Shown piece by piece: positions 1 to 7,592 of a stretch of DNA of 32,965 nt (the first letter of the stretch is position 1; each line of letters opens with the position of its first letter). The notes under the pieces are model-generated. The model ran no database searches, was not told the origin of the DNA, and was given only the letters and a program-made list of their open reading frames with translations. The DNA comes from Gemmatimonadaceae bacterium (GTDB lineage Bacteria; Gemmatimonadota; Gemmatimonadetes; Gemmatimonadales; Gemmatimonadaceae): the NCBI GenBank assembly GCA_013361935.1, contig JABFXC010000195.1:1-32965 (forward strand). The letters run 5' to 3'. The position numbers and the translations under genes are program-made.

Positions 1-1240
1 GGTTCCAGCCGACCGCGCGGTCGGCGCGGAAGCTGGCGGGCCAGGCGAGCACCCCGTCCGGGCCGTCAGTGACGGCGAGGGCGGCCGCGTCGGCGAGATC
101 GGCGCGAACGTCGGAGATGACCTTCGCCGGCCGCTTCGCGCGCGCAGCGTGGACGCGGTTCGTCAGCAGGATCACGAACATCTCGCGATCGGGATCGATC
201 CAGATCGAGGTGCCGGTGAACCCGGTGTGGCCGTACGCACGGTCGCTGAGGTACGAGCCGCAGCCGCCGTCGTTGTCGCAGGTGTCCCAGCCGAGGGCGC
301 GCGTGCCCGCCGCGCGGGTGGTGAAGAGGCGGACGGTGGAGTCGGCGACGACGCGGACGCCGTTGTACTCGCCGCCGTTGAGCATCATCTGCGCGAACAC
401 CGAGAGGTCGCCCGCGGTGCTGAACAACCCGGCGTGACCGGCGACGCCGCCCAACGCGTAGGCGTTCTCGTCGTGCACCTCCCCGCGGAGGGGATAGCCG
501 CGGGGCGGCGTCACCTCGGTGGGCGCGATGCGATCGCGAAGCGAATCGGCGGGCCGGAAGAAGGTGTCGACCATCCCGAGGGGACCGTAGACCTTCTCCT
601 GGAGGAACTGATCGAGCGGCTCACCGCTCGCCGCCTCGACGACGAAGCCGAGCATGTCGGCGCCGAGGTCGGAGTACTCGTAGCACTGGCCGGGGCGGCA
701 GTCGAGCGGGGTATCGATGACCATCTGCCGCGCCTCCTCGGGGGAGTGCGCGACGCGCCAGAGATCGCGGCCGGCGGGGAGGCCGGAGCGATGCTCGAGG
801 AGCTGGCGGAGGGTGACGCTGTCCTTGAGTCCACCGGAGAAGCCGGGGACGTACTTCGAGGCCGGATCGTCGAGGTGGATCTTCCCCTCGTCGAAGAGGA
901 CCATCAGCGCGGTGGTGGTGCCGATGACCTTGGTGAGCGACGCGAGATCGTAGATCGACTCGTCGGGGAGGACGGTCTCCGAGGAGGTGCTCCAGTCGAG
1001 ATGGCCGAAGCCCTTCTTCCAGACCGCGGCGCCCTTGCGACCGACGACGACCGCCGCGCCCGGATAGCCGCCCGCCTTGAGCCCGCGGGCGACGACGCGA
1101 TCGATGGCCGCCAGACGCTCCGCGGACATGCCGACCGAGACGGGCGCCTTGGAAGGCAGCCCGTCGGTGGGCACGACCGGAACCGGAGCCGCCGGGGCGG
1201 CCGGAATCGCGAGCTTCAGGGCGAACAGCAGTGAGATCAC
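1..1240 (-). CDS. Secreted beta-lactamase-family serine hydrolase (C-terminus cut by window edge)
   Basis: Translation of the minus strand from a GTG at 1238-1240 gives 413 residues, still open at the window edge. An AGGAG box (1246-1250 on the plus strand) lies just upstream, and an in-frame TGA precedes it, so this start is well fixed. The first about 18 residues form a short hydrophobic, Ala/Pro-rich export signal. The class C beta-lactamase / penicillin-binding-protein fold is shown by the SxxK motif S101-L-T-K104, the Tyr motif Y189-S-D, and H338-T-G in the place of the KTG triad, followed by TGTSIWIDP. The stretch VAGHAGLFSTAGDLSVFAQM (266-285) is typical of esterase-like members. Two Cys pairs (181/186 and 321/327) may form disulfides. 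It probably acts in the periplasm as an esterase or on peptidoglycan-derived or beta-lactam substrates; the exact substrate cannot be read. No true drug-resistance role is implied. It stands alone, divergent from the sigma-factor operon. Confidence 0.9.
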   Translation of the reverse strand, partial: MISLLFALKLAIPAAPAAPVPVVPTDGLPSKAPVSVGMSAERLAAIDRVVARGLKAGGYPGAAVVVGRKGAAVWKKGFGHLDWSTSSETVLPDESIYDLASLTKVIGTTTALMVLFDEGKIHLDDPASKYVPGFSGGLKDSVTLRQLLEHRSGLPAGRDLWRVAHSPEEARQMVIDTPLDCRPGQCYEYSDLGADMLGFVVEAASGEPLDQFLQEKVYGPLGMVDTFFRPADSLRDRIAPTEVTPPRGYPLRGEVHDENAYALGGVAGHAGLFSTAGDLSVFAQMMLNGGEYNGVRVVADSTVRLFTTRAAGTRALGWDTCDNDGGCGSYLSDRAYGHTGFTGTSIWIDPDREMFVILLTNRVHAARAKRPAKVISDVRADLADAAALAVTDGPDGVLAWPASFRADRAVGWN

Positions 1241-1706
1241 GTCAACTCCTGGGGCCTGCGGGGTGCGTCATGCTTCTCATGAGACGATCCGCACGCGTTG
1301 ACGATACGCATACAGCGTGCGAATGTCCCAACCACAAGAATGGCGGGGACTTATCGTTTTTCCGGGTATCTCGGAGCGTCCTCGGTGGATACCGATTTCG
1401 AGGACGGGTGTTCCGGGGACGCCATACATGCAACGGTGATCGCGATCTGTCCAGTCTTTTGTGGAGCAACGAGTTGCGGGGTCAGCAGTGAAGCAATGGT
1501 TGAGGCGGCTGGTACTGCCATTCGGCATGAGGCTACTGTCAGCGTCAGGCGGCACGAGTCACTTGGCGGAGGGGCCATGTGGCAGTTGCTGCCCCATGGC
1601 CCTTCTGCCCCATGGCTCATGCCCCAGCAGTCATGACACTAGCCTCGTGACACATGGCAGTCCCGTAAACCTTCCCCCGCGCCCGGGTGACCAAGTAGCA
1701 GACTCC
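1241..1706. other. Divergent intergenic region upstream of the ECF operon
   Basis: No convincing gene. The stretch has lower GC than its surroundings. It should hold promoters for both the hydrolase (leftward) and the sigma factor (rightward), but no clear -35/-10 pair could be assigned. It contains a strong hairpin and direct repeats at 1574-1616, listed separately. Confidence 0.6.
1574..1616. repeat. Hairpin with a repeated arm in the sigma-operon leader
   Basis: GCCATGTGGCAG (1574-1585) pairs with CTGCCCCATGGC (1589-1600) with one mismatch across a TTG loop. The right arm CTGCCCCATGGC recurs as a direct repeat at 1605-1616, so two alternative hairpins are possible. It lies about 90 bases before the sigma-factor start. 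It could be a leader structure, an operator or an intergenic palindromic repeat; the sequence alone does not decide. Confidence 0.6.
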
Positions 1707-2279
1707 ATGGAACCCGAACAACTCGTCATCCGGCGCGCCATCGACGGCGACGAAGGGGCGTTGCGAACGCTCTGGACTCGCCATGCCCCGCACATCGATG
1801 CGGTGGTGCGGCGGCTGGTGGGGGACCCGGATACGGCGGCCGACGTCGCGCAGGAAGTGTGGATCCAGATCTTCCGCGCCCTGCCGAGCTACCGCGGGGA
1901 CTCGCAGTTCGGAACGTGGGCGCACCGGATCGCCGTCAACCGGACGCTGAACGCGCTGCGGCAGACCAAGCGGATCGCGATGCGGGAGACGGCGATCGAG
2001 GACGACAGCGCGAGCGTCGACCACGACTCGGAGCGCGCGATCCTCGCCGCCTCGATCGAGGATGCGGCGCGGCAGCTGTCGCCTGGAGCACGAGCGGTGT
2101 TCATGCTCCACGACGTGGAGGGGTACACGCACGAAGAGATCGCCCAGGAGCTCGGCATCACGTCGGGCGGCTCGAAATCGCAACTGTTCAAGGCGCGGGC
2201 GAAGCTTCGCCGCCTCCTCGCGCACGTGATCGATGGACCATCACGACCGGATGCACGCCATGCTACACCTGTCAGCTGA
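1707..2279 (+). CDS. ECF-type RNA polymerase sigma factor
   Basis: A 190-residue sigma-70 family factor of the small ECF class, directing RNA polymerase to a stress or envelope regulon. Region 2 spans roughly residues 10-85, with the typical helix around DVAQEVWIQIFRALPSYRG and the following FGTWAHRIAVNRTLN. Region 4 spans about 125-180, with the helix-turn-helix HEEIAQELGITSGGSKSQLF. ATG 1707 is chosen because the sigma domain begins immediately after it; the same frame is open further upstream but encodes nothing sigma-like. The gene overlaps the start of the anti-sigma gene by 20-47 bases, so the two are translationally coupled. No strong Shine-Dalgarno is seen before this ATG. The subgroup is not assigned. 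Confidence 0.92.
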   Translation: MEPEQLVIRRAIDGDEGALRTLWTRHAPHIDAVVRRLVGDPDTAADVAQEVWIQIFRALPSYRGDSQFGTWAHRIAVNRTLNALRQTKRIAMRETAIEDDSASVDHDSERAILAASIEDAARQLSPGARAVFMLHDVEGYTHEEIAQELGITSGGSKSQLFKARAKLRRLLAHVIDGPSRPDARHATPVS

Positions 2280-3000
2280 ACGGCTCGCGGCGCTCGCCGA
2301 CGACGAGCCGACGACCACCGAGGGGGAGCACCTCGCCCGCTGCGCGACCTGCGCGCGCGAGCGAACGGCGCACCGCTCGCTTCGCTCGCTCTCCGCGGGT
2401 GAGCGCTTCACCGCGCAGGGCGCGGGTGCGCCGCTCACCAGCTGGGAGTCGCTTCTGCCAGCGCTCCGCGAGCAGGGGCTCGTCTCGACCGCCCCCGTCG
2501 CGCCGGACACGGAGCTCCGCGTCATTCCGCTGCGACGCCGCGCCTTCGGGCAGGCGTCGTGGCTGCGCGCCGCGGCGGGCCTACTCGTCGCCGCGGTCGG
2601 GATCATGGCGGGTCGCGTCTCCGCGGGCGCGACGGCGATCCCGGGGCTCTCCCGCGCCGGCGTCGACACGCTGGTGCGCGCGGTCGCGGACACGCTCCCC
2701 GTCTTCCATTCGACGAGCGACGCCCTCGCCGCGCTCACGCGCTACGAGCAGGGGTACCAGGCGGCGGCGGCGTTCCTCGCCGAGCAGGACACGGCGTCGC
2801 GGATGCAGGGACGCGAGGCGTACGAGGCGCGGCTCGCGACGCTCGACCAGGTGGCGGAGGTGGCGCGCCAGGGGCTGCAGGGCGCGCCGTACGATCCGGT
2901 GATCAACCGCTACTACCTCACGACGCTGAGCGCGCGGCAGGCGGCGCTCCGTCAGCTGAGCACGACGCTGCCGCCCAACGTGCAGATGGGAGGCTATTGA
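2233..3000 (+). CDS. Zinc-finger anti-sigma factor, membrane-anchored
   Basis: A 255-residue protein that would hold the preceding ECF sigma factor inactive at the membrane. The N-terminal part has the ZAS zinc-binding signature H33-x3-C37-x2-C40 (EHLARCATCARE). A single transmembrane helix lies at about residues 110-128 (LRAAAGLLVAAVGIMAG), followed by an Ala-rich, mostly helical exterior domain of about 125 residues with no recognised family. Three in-frame ATGs (2233, 2251, 2260) are possible starts, all inside the sigma gene; the first is used here and none has a clear ribosome site, which fits coupled translation. Its stop TGA overlaps the ATG of the PDZ protein. The exterior domain is the likely signal-sensing or protease-cleaved part; that is inferred. 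Confidence 0.9.
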   Translation: MDHHDRMHAMLHLSAERLAALADDEPTTTEGEHLARCATCARERTAHRSLRSLSAGERFTAQGAGAPLTSWESLLPALREQGLVSTAPVAPDTELRVIPLRRRAFGQASWLRAAAGLLVAAVGIMAGRVSAGATAIPGLSRAGVDTLVRAVADTLPVFHSTSDALAALTRYEQGYQAAAAFLAEQDTASRMQGREAYEARLATLDQVAEVARQGLQGAPYDPVINRYYLTTLSARQAALRQLSTTLPPNVQMGGY

Positions 3001-3977
3001 TGTCGGCGAAGCTGTTCGCGGGAATGCTCGTCGCCGCGGCGGCGGCGCCCTCGGTGGGGGGTGCGCAGTCGGGGCAGGGCGGGAACGCGCCGACCCCGCC
3101 TCCGTCGCCTAACGTCTGGGTGCAGGTCGCGCCGGCCCCGCGGGCGATGCAGCCCTCGCGCGTCGCCGCGCCGGAAGGATGGCTCGGCATCCATTACGTC
3201 TGCGCGATCGAGAGCTGGACGAAGGGACGCGAGATGTTCGTGAAGCACAGCGGCCATCCCTTCGTCGCGTCGGTGGAGCCGGGCTCGCCCGCGGACCGCG
3301 CGGGGATCCAGGCGGGCGACACCATCCTCGCCTACGACAACGACGACGTCGACGGACGGACCATCTCGCTCACGAAGCTGCTGCGTCCCGGCAATCGCAT
3401 CACGGTGAAGATCCGTCGCGCGCGCGAGACGTACGACATCCCGGTCACCGTCGCGCGGAAGACGCAGTACATGCCCGACATGACGGCGGCGGTGATCGCC
3501 GCCGACGCCGGCGTGCGCGTCGACATCGACACGGTCACCGGCGAGCGGCGTCTGATGGTCGTGCGCACGCCGCGTGTCCGGGGGATGCGCGTGCCTCCCG
3601 GGGCGGTGGTGACCGATCAGATCCCCCCGGTGCCCCAGGTGTACCAGCTGGCGCCCGTCCCGGCGTCGACGCCGGCGATCGGGATGGTCTGGAGCACGAA
3701 CACCGCGCTCGCCGGCGCCGAGCTCGCGCTCGTCACGAAGGACCTCGGCGAGGCGTTCGGCGTCGCGAGCGGCGTGCTCGTGCTCTCGGTCGGCCCGAAC
3801 ACGCCGGCGGCGCGCGCGGGTCTGCGCGGTGGCGACGTCATCACCCGCGTCGACGACGCCGACATCAACACGCCGACGCAGATGCAGCGCGCCCTCCAGC
3901 GCGCGCACGACGACCAGCAGGTGAAGCTGACGGTCGTGCGGAAGCGGAAGGAGATGGTGGTGCCGCTTAAGTGGTAG
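3000..3977 (+). CDS. Exported double-PDZ-domain protein
   Basis: A 325-residue protein starting at ATG 3000-3002, overlapping the anti-sigma stop (TGATG) with a GGGAGG box just upstream. Residues 1-23 are a signal peptide ending near GGAQ. A Pro-rich linker precedes PDZ domain 1 (about 60-140, with SVEPGSPADRAGIQAGDTIL) and PDZ domain 2 (about 235-322, with GPNTPAARAGLRGGDVITRV). No protease catalytic triad is present, so it resembles an HtrA/RseP-type substrate-binding module without the enzyme. As the third gene of the sigma/anti-sigma operon, it may sense misfolded envelope proteins or present the anti-sigma factor to a protease encoded elsewhere; this role is inferred. The stop lies at the left edge of a palindromic repeat (3977-4048). 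Confidence 0.88.
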   Translation: MSAKLFAGMLVAAAAAPSVGGAQSGQGGNAPTPPPSPNVWVQVAPAPRAMQPSRVAAPEGWLGIHYVCAIESWTKGREMFVKHSGHPFVASVEPGSPADRAGIQAGDTILAYDNDDVDGRTISLTKLLRPGNRITVKIRRARETYDIPVTVARKTQYMPDMTAAVIAADAGVRVDIDTVTGERRLMVVRTPRVRGMRVPPGAVVTDQIPPVPQVYQLAPVPASTPAIGMVWSTNTALAGAELALVTKDLGEAFGVASGVLVLSVGPNTPAARAGLRGGDVITRVDDADINTPTQMQRALQRAHDDQQVKLTVVRKRKEMVVPLKW

Positions 3978-4048
3978 GGGTCAGCGCTCAGGCGTGAGGA
4001 ACGGCGTTACCCGCAGTTCCTGACGCCTGGAGGCTGACCGCTGACCCC
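3977..4048. repeat. Palindromic intergenic repeat, copy 1
   Basis: GGGGTCAGCG (3977-3986) pairs perfectly with CGCTGACCCC (4039-4048). Inside it, the AGGCGnnAGGAAC-type arm (about 3990-4002) faces GTTCCTGACGCCTGG (4016-4030). The inner arms recur near 5070-5120 and 21453-21502, defining a small repeat family. It sits between two convergent stop codons and could act as a bidirectional terminator, but no U-run is present. Confidence 0.75.
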
Positions 4049-5019
4049 TGGGGTTCGAGCTTCCGCTCGTCGGGGACGAGCGACTTGTGGATGGAGAGAG
4101 CGGCGACGGCGCCGCCGGCGGCGGCGCGGATGGCGAGCTGAGGGCCGGGAACGATGTCGCCCGCGGCGAAGACGTTGTACACCGACGTGTGATGGTGCTC
4201 GTCGATCACGATGTGCCCGCCCTCGTCGCGCTCGCAGCCGAGCTGCACGCCGAGATCGTCGGCCGGGTACTGGCCGATGCTGAAGAAGATCTCCTCGACG
4301 CCGAGCGGATCGCGCCCGTCGAAGGTGAGAGAGCGGAGCTCGCCCTCGCGGAAGGTGATGCCGGTGATCGGCTCCTCGATGACCGGGATGCCTAACGCGC
4401 CGAGCTTCTCGCAGTACTCCTCGGTGAAGTCGGGGTCGCGGCCATTGGTGCAGACCGTGAGATCGCGCGTCCACGTGGTGAGGTTGAGCGCCATCCCGGT
4501 CGCCTTCCGCCCCTTCCCGATGACGACGGTCTTCTTCCCCCTGGCCTCGTAGCCGTCGCAGTCGGGGCAGACGTGGGCGCGGTCGCCGTAGATGTGCTCG
4601 AGCCCGGGCACGTCCGGCCAGACGTCCTTGATCCCGATCGCCAGCAGCAGCCGGCGCCCGGCGACCTTCGCGCCCCCCTCGAGCTGGAGCTCGAAGTGCT
4701 CGTCGCCGCGCTTCGCGACGCAGAGGACGACGCCGTCGATGAGCTCGACGCCGTGCTTCCGGCACTCGTCGCGCCCCCGCCCGCGCAGCTCGGCGGGCCT
4801 GATTCCCGGGAGCCCGAGGAATCCGTTGATGCCGCGCGTCTCCCAGTTGCGCGGATCGCCGGAGTCGACGACGACGACGCTGTGCAGATAGCGCGAGAGC
4901 CAGAGCGCGGCCGACAGCCCGGCCGTTCCTCCGCCGACGATCGCGACGTCGTAGAGGGGGACGCCATCGAGGTCGTCGGGGAGTGGCGTCCTGCGCGGGA
5001 TGTCCTTCGACTCGGCCAT
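3988..5019 (-). CDS. Thioredoxin-reductase-like FAD/NAD(P)-dependent oxidoreductase
   Basis: A 343-residue pyridine-nucleotide disulfide oxidoreductase of the thioredoxin reductase class. The FAD-binding Rossmann motif is VAIVGGGTAGLSAA (about 25-38). The redox-active pair is C151-P-D-C154 followed by DGYE. The second nucleotide-binding fold begins near VVIGKGRKATG, and VFAAGDI marks the C-terminal FAD contact. Length fits low-molecular-weight thioredoxin reductases plus a tail. The last about 16 residues (VSLQASGTAGNAVPHA) are encoded by the palindromic repeat at 3977-4048 and are probably not part of the fold. The start at 5019 has only a weak ribosome site. It may be transcribed with the metalloprotease operon upstream, although a repeat intervenes. 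No thioredoxin gene is adjacent, so the electron acceptor is unknown. Confidence 0.88.
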   Translation of the reverse strand: MAESKDIPRRTPLPDDLDGVPLYDVAIVGGGTAGLSAALWLSRYLHSVVVVDSGDPRNWETRGINGFLGLPGIRPAELRGRGRDECRKHGVELIDGVVLCVAKRGDEHFELQLEGGAKVAGRRLLLAIGIKDVWPDVPGLEHIYGDRAHVCPDCDGYEARGKKTVVIGKGRKATGMALNLTTWTRDLTVCTNGRDPDFTEEYCEKLGALGIPVIEEPITGITFREGELRSLTFDGRDPLGVEEIFFSIGQYPADDLGVQLGCERDEGGHIVIDEHHHTSVYNVFAAGDIVPGPQLAIRAAAGGAVAALSIHKSLVPDERKLEPQGSAVSLQASGTAGNAVPHA

Positions 5020-5044
5020 GCTGGCCGGGGTGGCAAGACAGGGA

Positions 5045-5127
5045 CCAGAGGCCGGGCGCCGGGTGCCAGGCGGAAGGAACTGCGCAACTGCAGGTAACGC
5101 TGTGCCTGACGCCTGGCGCCTGGCGAC
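5045..5127. repeat. Palindromic intergenic repeat, copy 2
   Basis: The left arm (5050-5073) is GCCGGGCGCC followed by GGGTGCCAGGCGG; the right arm (5103-5125) carries TGCCTGACGCCTGGCG and CGCCTGGCGA. The core CCAGGCGGAAGGAACTGCG is shared word for word with copy 3 at 21452-21470. It fills the gap between the second matrixin gene and the flavoprotein gene and ends at the matrixin stop codon. Confidence 0.75.
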
Positions 5128-5952
5128 CTACTTCGTCGTGCCCGGCGGCAGGACGTACAGCAGCCGCATCGTCGCGATGTCGGCGCGGGAGAGATCGGGG
5201 GCGTGGGCGGAGGCGGCCATGATGTCGCTCTCGGCGGTGGAGTGGTTGAGGCCGAGGAGGTGGCCGATCTCGTGGAGGGCGGTGGCGCGGACCCAGCGCG
5301 CGTCCAGCGTGTAGCCGCTCATGGTGTGTGTCGCGATGGTGATCTCGCCGCCGACGAGCCAGCGGTACTGATCCCAGGTCTGCTGCGTCTGGCCGATCGT
5401 CCCGTCCTTCTCGAAGTGGTCGATCCAGCGGACGTGCACCGTCGCCGCGGCGGAGTCGGTGGTGAGCTCGACGCGCACGGGGATGCGCGCCGCGTCCCAC
5501 GCCGCGAACGCCGAACGCACGGTGTCGACGTACGCGGGGTTCCAGTCCATGACGTCGGTGACGGCGGGGGCGATCCAGACGCGGAGCAGCGTGCCGTCGG
5601 GCCAGCGGACGATCTGCGAGTCCTGCAGCGCGAGCACGTCGCCGATGTAGGTGGCGGGCGCGCCCTGGATGAGGTGGCGGCGGATCTCGTCGATGTCGCG
5701 CACCGGTGGCGCGTTGCCCGAGCGCACGAGACGGACGCGGACCTCGCCGCTGTGGGTGATGGTCATCCGCTCCGTCGCGCTTCCGCCCTCGGCGGCGGCC
5801 GCCGCGACGTGGGTCGAGTCGCTCGCCTGACCAGTGTCGGCGACGGCGGCGACGAGCGGGGTGGAACGACGAGGCGCACTGACGATCAGCGCGCCGACGG
5901 CACAGACGAGAAGTCCGACGATGGCGACGGCGATCCGGTCGGAGCGCCGCAC
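5128..5952 (-). CDS. Matrixin-type zinc metalloprotease (second of a pair)
   Basis: A 274-residue secreted or membrane-anchored metzincin. The start is taken at GTG 5950-5952, five bases after the stop of the upstream protease; it gives a basic N-terminus (MRRSDR) followed by a hydrophobic anchor (AVAIVGLLVCAVGALIV). The zinc motif is H227-E-I-G-H231-LLGLN-H237, with a Met-turn at IMAAS shortly after. The region before it (RVWIAPAVTDVMDWNPAYVD and the VRSAFAAW helix) matches the M10A-like fold. No propeptide cysteine switch is evident. It is a clear paralogue of the adjacent gene 5958-6674, with the same C-terminal pattern LLYxLPPG, so the pair arose by tandem duplication. The substrate is unknown. 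Confidence 0.88.
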   Translation of the reverse strand: MRRSDRIAVAIVGLLVCAVGALIVSAPRRSTPLVAAVADTGQASDSTHVAAAAAEGGSATERMTITHSGEVRVRLVRSGNAPPVRDIDEIRRHLIQGAPATYIGDVLALQDSQIVRWPDGTLLRVWIAPAVTDVMDWNPAYVDTVRSAFAAWDAARIPVRVELTTDSAAATVHVRWIDHFEKDGTIGQTQQTWDQYRWLVGGEITIATHTMSGYTLDARWVRATALHEIGHLLGLNHSTAESDIMAASAHAPDLSRADIATMRLLYVLPPGTTK

Positions 5953-5957
5953 GGCGG

Positions 5958-6674
5958 TCAGCGGACCGGGCCCGGGGGGAGCGAGTACAGCAGCTCCATC
6001 GTCGAGCGATCGGCGGAGGAGAGATCGCGGACGCGGACGCGCGGCGTCATGATGTTCGCGATGTCCGACGTGTGATCGAGGCCGAGGAGATGTCCCACTT
6101 CGTGGAGCGCGATCGCGCGCACCGCCGAGCGGTCGAGCGGCTCGCCGCCGTCGTGATGCACGGCGAGGGTGATGTCGCCGTCGACGATCCACCAGTTGTC
6201 GTCGCGCGCCCAGCGGGTCTTGCCGCTGATCGGCTCGTTGAACTGGTTGATGAAGTGGACGTGGATGTCGGCCTTCGACGAATCGCCGACGAAGAGGAAG
6301 CGCACCGGGATTCCCGTCGCGCTCCAGGCGAGAAAGGCGTCGCGCACCTCGGTGAGGAACTCCGGGCGCCAGTCGCTGATGCTGGAGGCGGGCTGGATCC
6401 AGACCTTCAGCGGGCGCTCGACGCGGTCGTGCCAGCGGGCGAGGGCGGAGTCGCGGGTGAGGAGGATCTCGCCGATGTAGGTGCCCGACTCGTGCTGCTG
6501 GAGGCGGCGCTTGATCTCGGCGGCGTCGCGGCGGCTGGTGCGGAAGCGGCCCGTCGCGACCGAGCCCGACGCGCTCGACTCGTGCGATCCACGGCGGCTC
6601 GCGTTCGGCGCCTGGGCCGACCCGAGCACGACGAGCATCAAGCTGAGCGATGCGACGAGCAACGGTTGCTTCAT
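5958..6674 (-). CDS. Matrixin-type zinc metalloprotease (first of a pair)
   Basis: A 238-residue exported protease. ATG 6672-6674 overlaps the stop of the upstream hydrolase (ATGA), giving a signal peptide MKQPLLVASLSLMLVVLG cleaved near SAQA. The catalytic motif is H191-E-V-G-H195-LLGLD-H201, the metzincin zinc site, with an IMTPR Met-turn following. A further in-frame TTG at 6686 is a less likely start. The middle of the protein shares the scaffold of its neighbour: the rrlqqhesgTYIGEIL region, a VWIQPASS strand and a VRDAFLAW helix. The operon order (GH172 enzyme, alpha/beta hydrolase, two proteases) suggests a secreted degradative set; that is inference. Confidence 0.9.
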   Translation of the reverse strand: MKQPLLVASLSLMLVVLGSAQAPNASRRGSHESSASGSVATGRFRTSRRDAAEIKRRLQQHESGTYIGEILLTRDSALARWHDRVERPLKVWIQPASSISDWRPEFLTEVRDAFLAWSATGIPVRFLFVGDSSKADIHVHFINQFNEPISGKTRWARDDNWWIVDGDITLAVHHDGGEPLDRSAVRAIALHEVGHLLGLDHTSDIANIMTPRVRVRDLSSADRSTMELLYSLPPGPVR

Positions 6675-7591
6675 GGGGGGACCCAATCCGACGATGGCGC
6701 CGAGAGGAACGAGTCGACGACGGCGAAGAAACGCTCCGGCGCCTCCCAGAACGGCATGTGACCCGAGCCCGGGACGACCACGAGATGCGCCGAAGGCAGA
6801 GTATCGGCGAGCTCGCGGGCGGCCTTGAGTGGAAGCAGGTCACGCTCTGCACCTATGACGAGCACGGGGGTCCGAAGGGCACTCAGCAGTGATCGCCAGT
6901 CGTAGCCCTCGCGCCGCAGGCGCGCCGCGACCGCCGCTCCGGTCACGCTCGTCGCGCGGGGCGGCGAGAAGAGACCAGCGAGCGTCGGATCGGCGAACCA
7001 GGCGGGGTAGAGCGCCCGCGCGTGGGCGCTCTGCACGTTCGGATCGTCGCTCGTCAGCGATGCCGGTGGATGACGCTCGAGTGCCGCGCGCTCGACGGGG
7101 CCAAGCCTGGCGAGCGCGGCGTCGTCGAGGGCGCGCATCCACCCACTCGTCGCTCCTACCGGACATACCCCGACGACGGCCCGGGTTCCATCCTGATCGC
7201 GCTCGGCGCCGAGGAGCGCGATGCCGCCGCCCCAGGAGTGGCCGAGGAGATCCCAGCGGGCGATGCCTAACGCGCGGCGCAGCGCGCCGACGTCGCCGGC
7301 GTCGTGCTCGATGGTCGCGCTCCGCGCGCCCGGCGGCGCGGGCGTCCTGCCGCGGCCGCGCTGGTCGTAGAACCAGAGCTGCCGCGTCGCGGCGAGCGGC
7401 GAGAGCGCGGGCCAGAGCAGCGAGTGGTCGTAGAGCAGCCCGCCGTTGACGCAGAGGAGCGGTGTCGCGCCCGGCACCTCCGGCGACGACCAGACGGCGA
7501 AGTCGATCCCGCGCGCGTGGACGGTGCGATGCGTCAGCCGCGGCGTGGGGCCGAGGGAGCGGCGGAAGGCGATGAAGTCGTCTCGTTTCAT
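6671..7591 (-). CDS. Alpha/beta-hydrolase, prolyl-aminopeptidase-like
   Basis: A 306-residue alpha/beta-hydrolase. The nucleophile elbow is GHSWGG (Ser near residue 118). The oxyanion region is CVNGGLLYDHSLLW, which replaces the HGGPG of classic proline iminopeptidases but keeps the DHS part. The acid is probably the Asp in VIGAERDLLPL and the base the His in GSGHMPFWEAPERF. No signal peptide is seen, so it is probably cytoplasmic, perhaps finishing degradation of peptides released by exported enzymes. It begins one base after the GH172 gene stop and its own stop overlaps the protease ATG, so it is firmly within the operon. Peptidase versus esterase activity cannot be decided. Confidence 0.88.
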   Translation of the reverse strand: MKRDDFIAFRRSLGPTPRLTHRTVHARGIDFAVWSSPEVPGATPLLCVNGGLLYDHSLLWPALSPLAATRQLWFYDQRGRGRTPAPPGARSATIEHDAGDVGALRRALGIARWDLLGHSWGGGIALLGAERDQDGTRAVVGVCPVGATSGWMRALDDAALARLGPVERAALERHPPASLTSDDPNVQSAHARALYPAWFADPTLAGLFSPPRATSVTGAAVAARLRREGYDWRSLLSALRTPVLVIGAERDLLPLKAARELADTLPSAHLVVVPGSGHMPFWEAPERFFAVVDSFLSAPSSDWVPP

Positions 7592-7592
7592 C

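Noticed and set aside
149..1234. Long plus-strand frame opposite the serine hydrolase
   Set aside because: Low-complexity Ala/Gly/Arg product; the opposite strand encodes a clear enzyme with active-site motifs.
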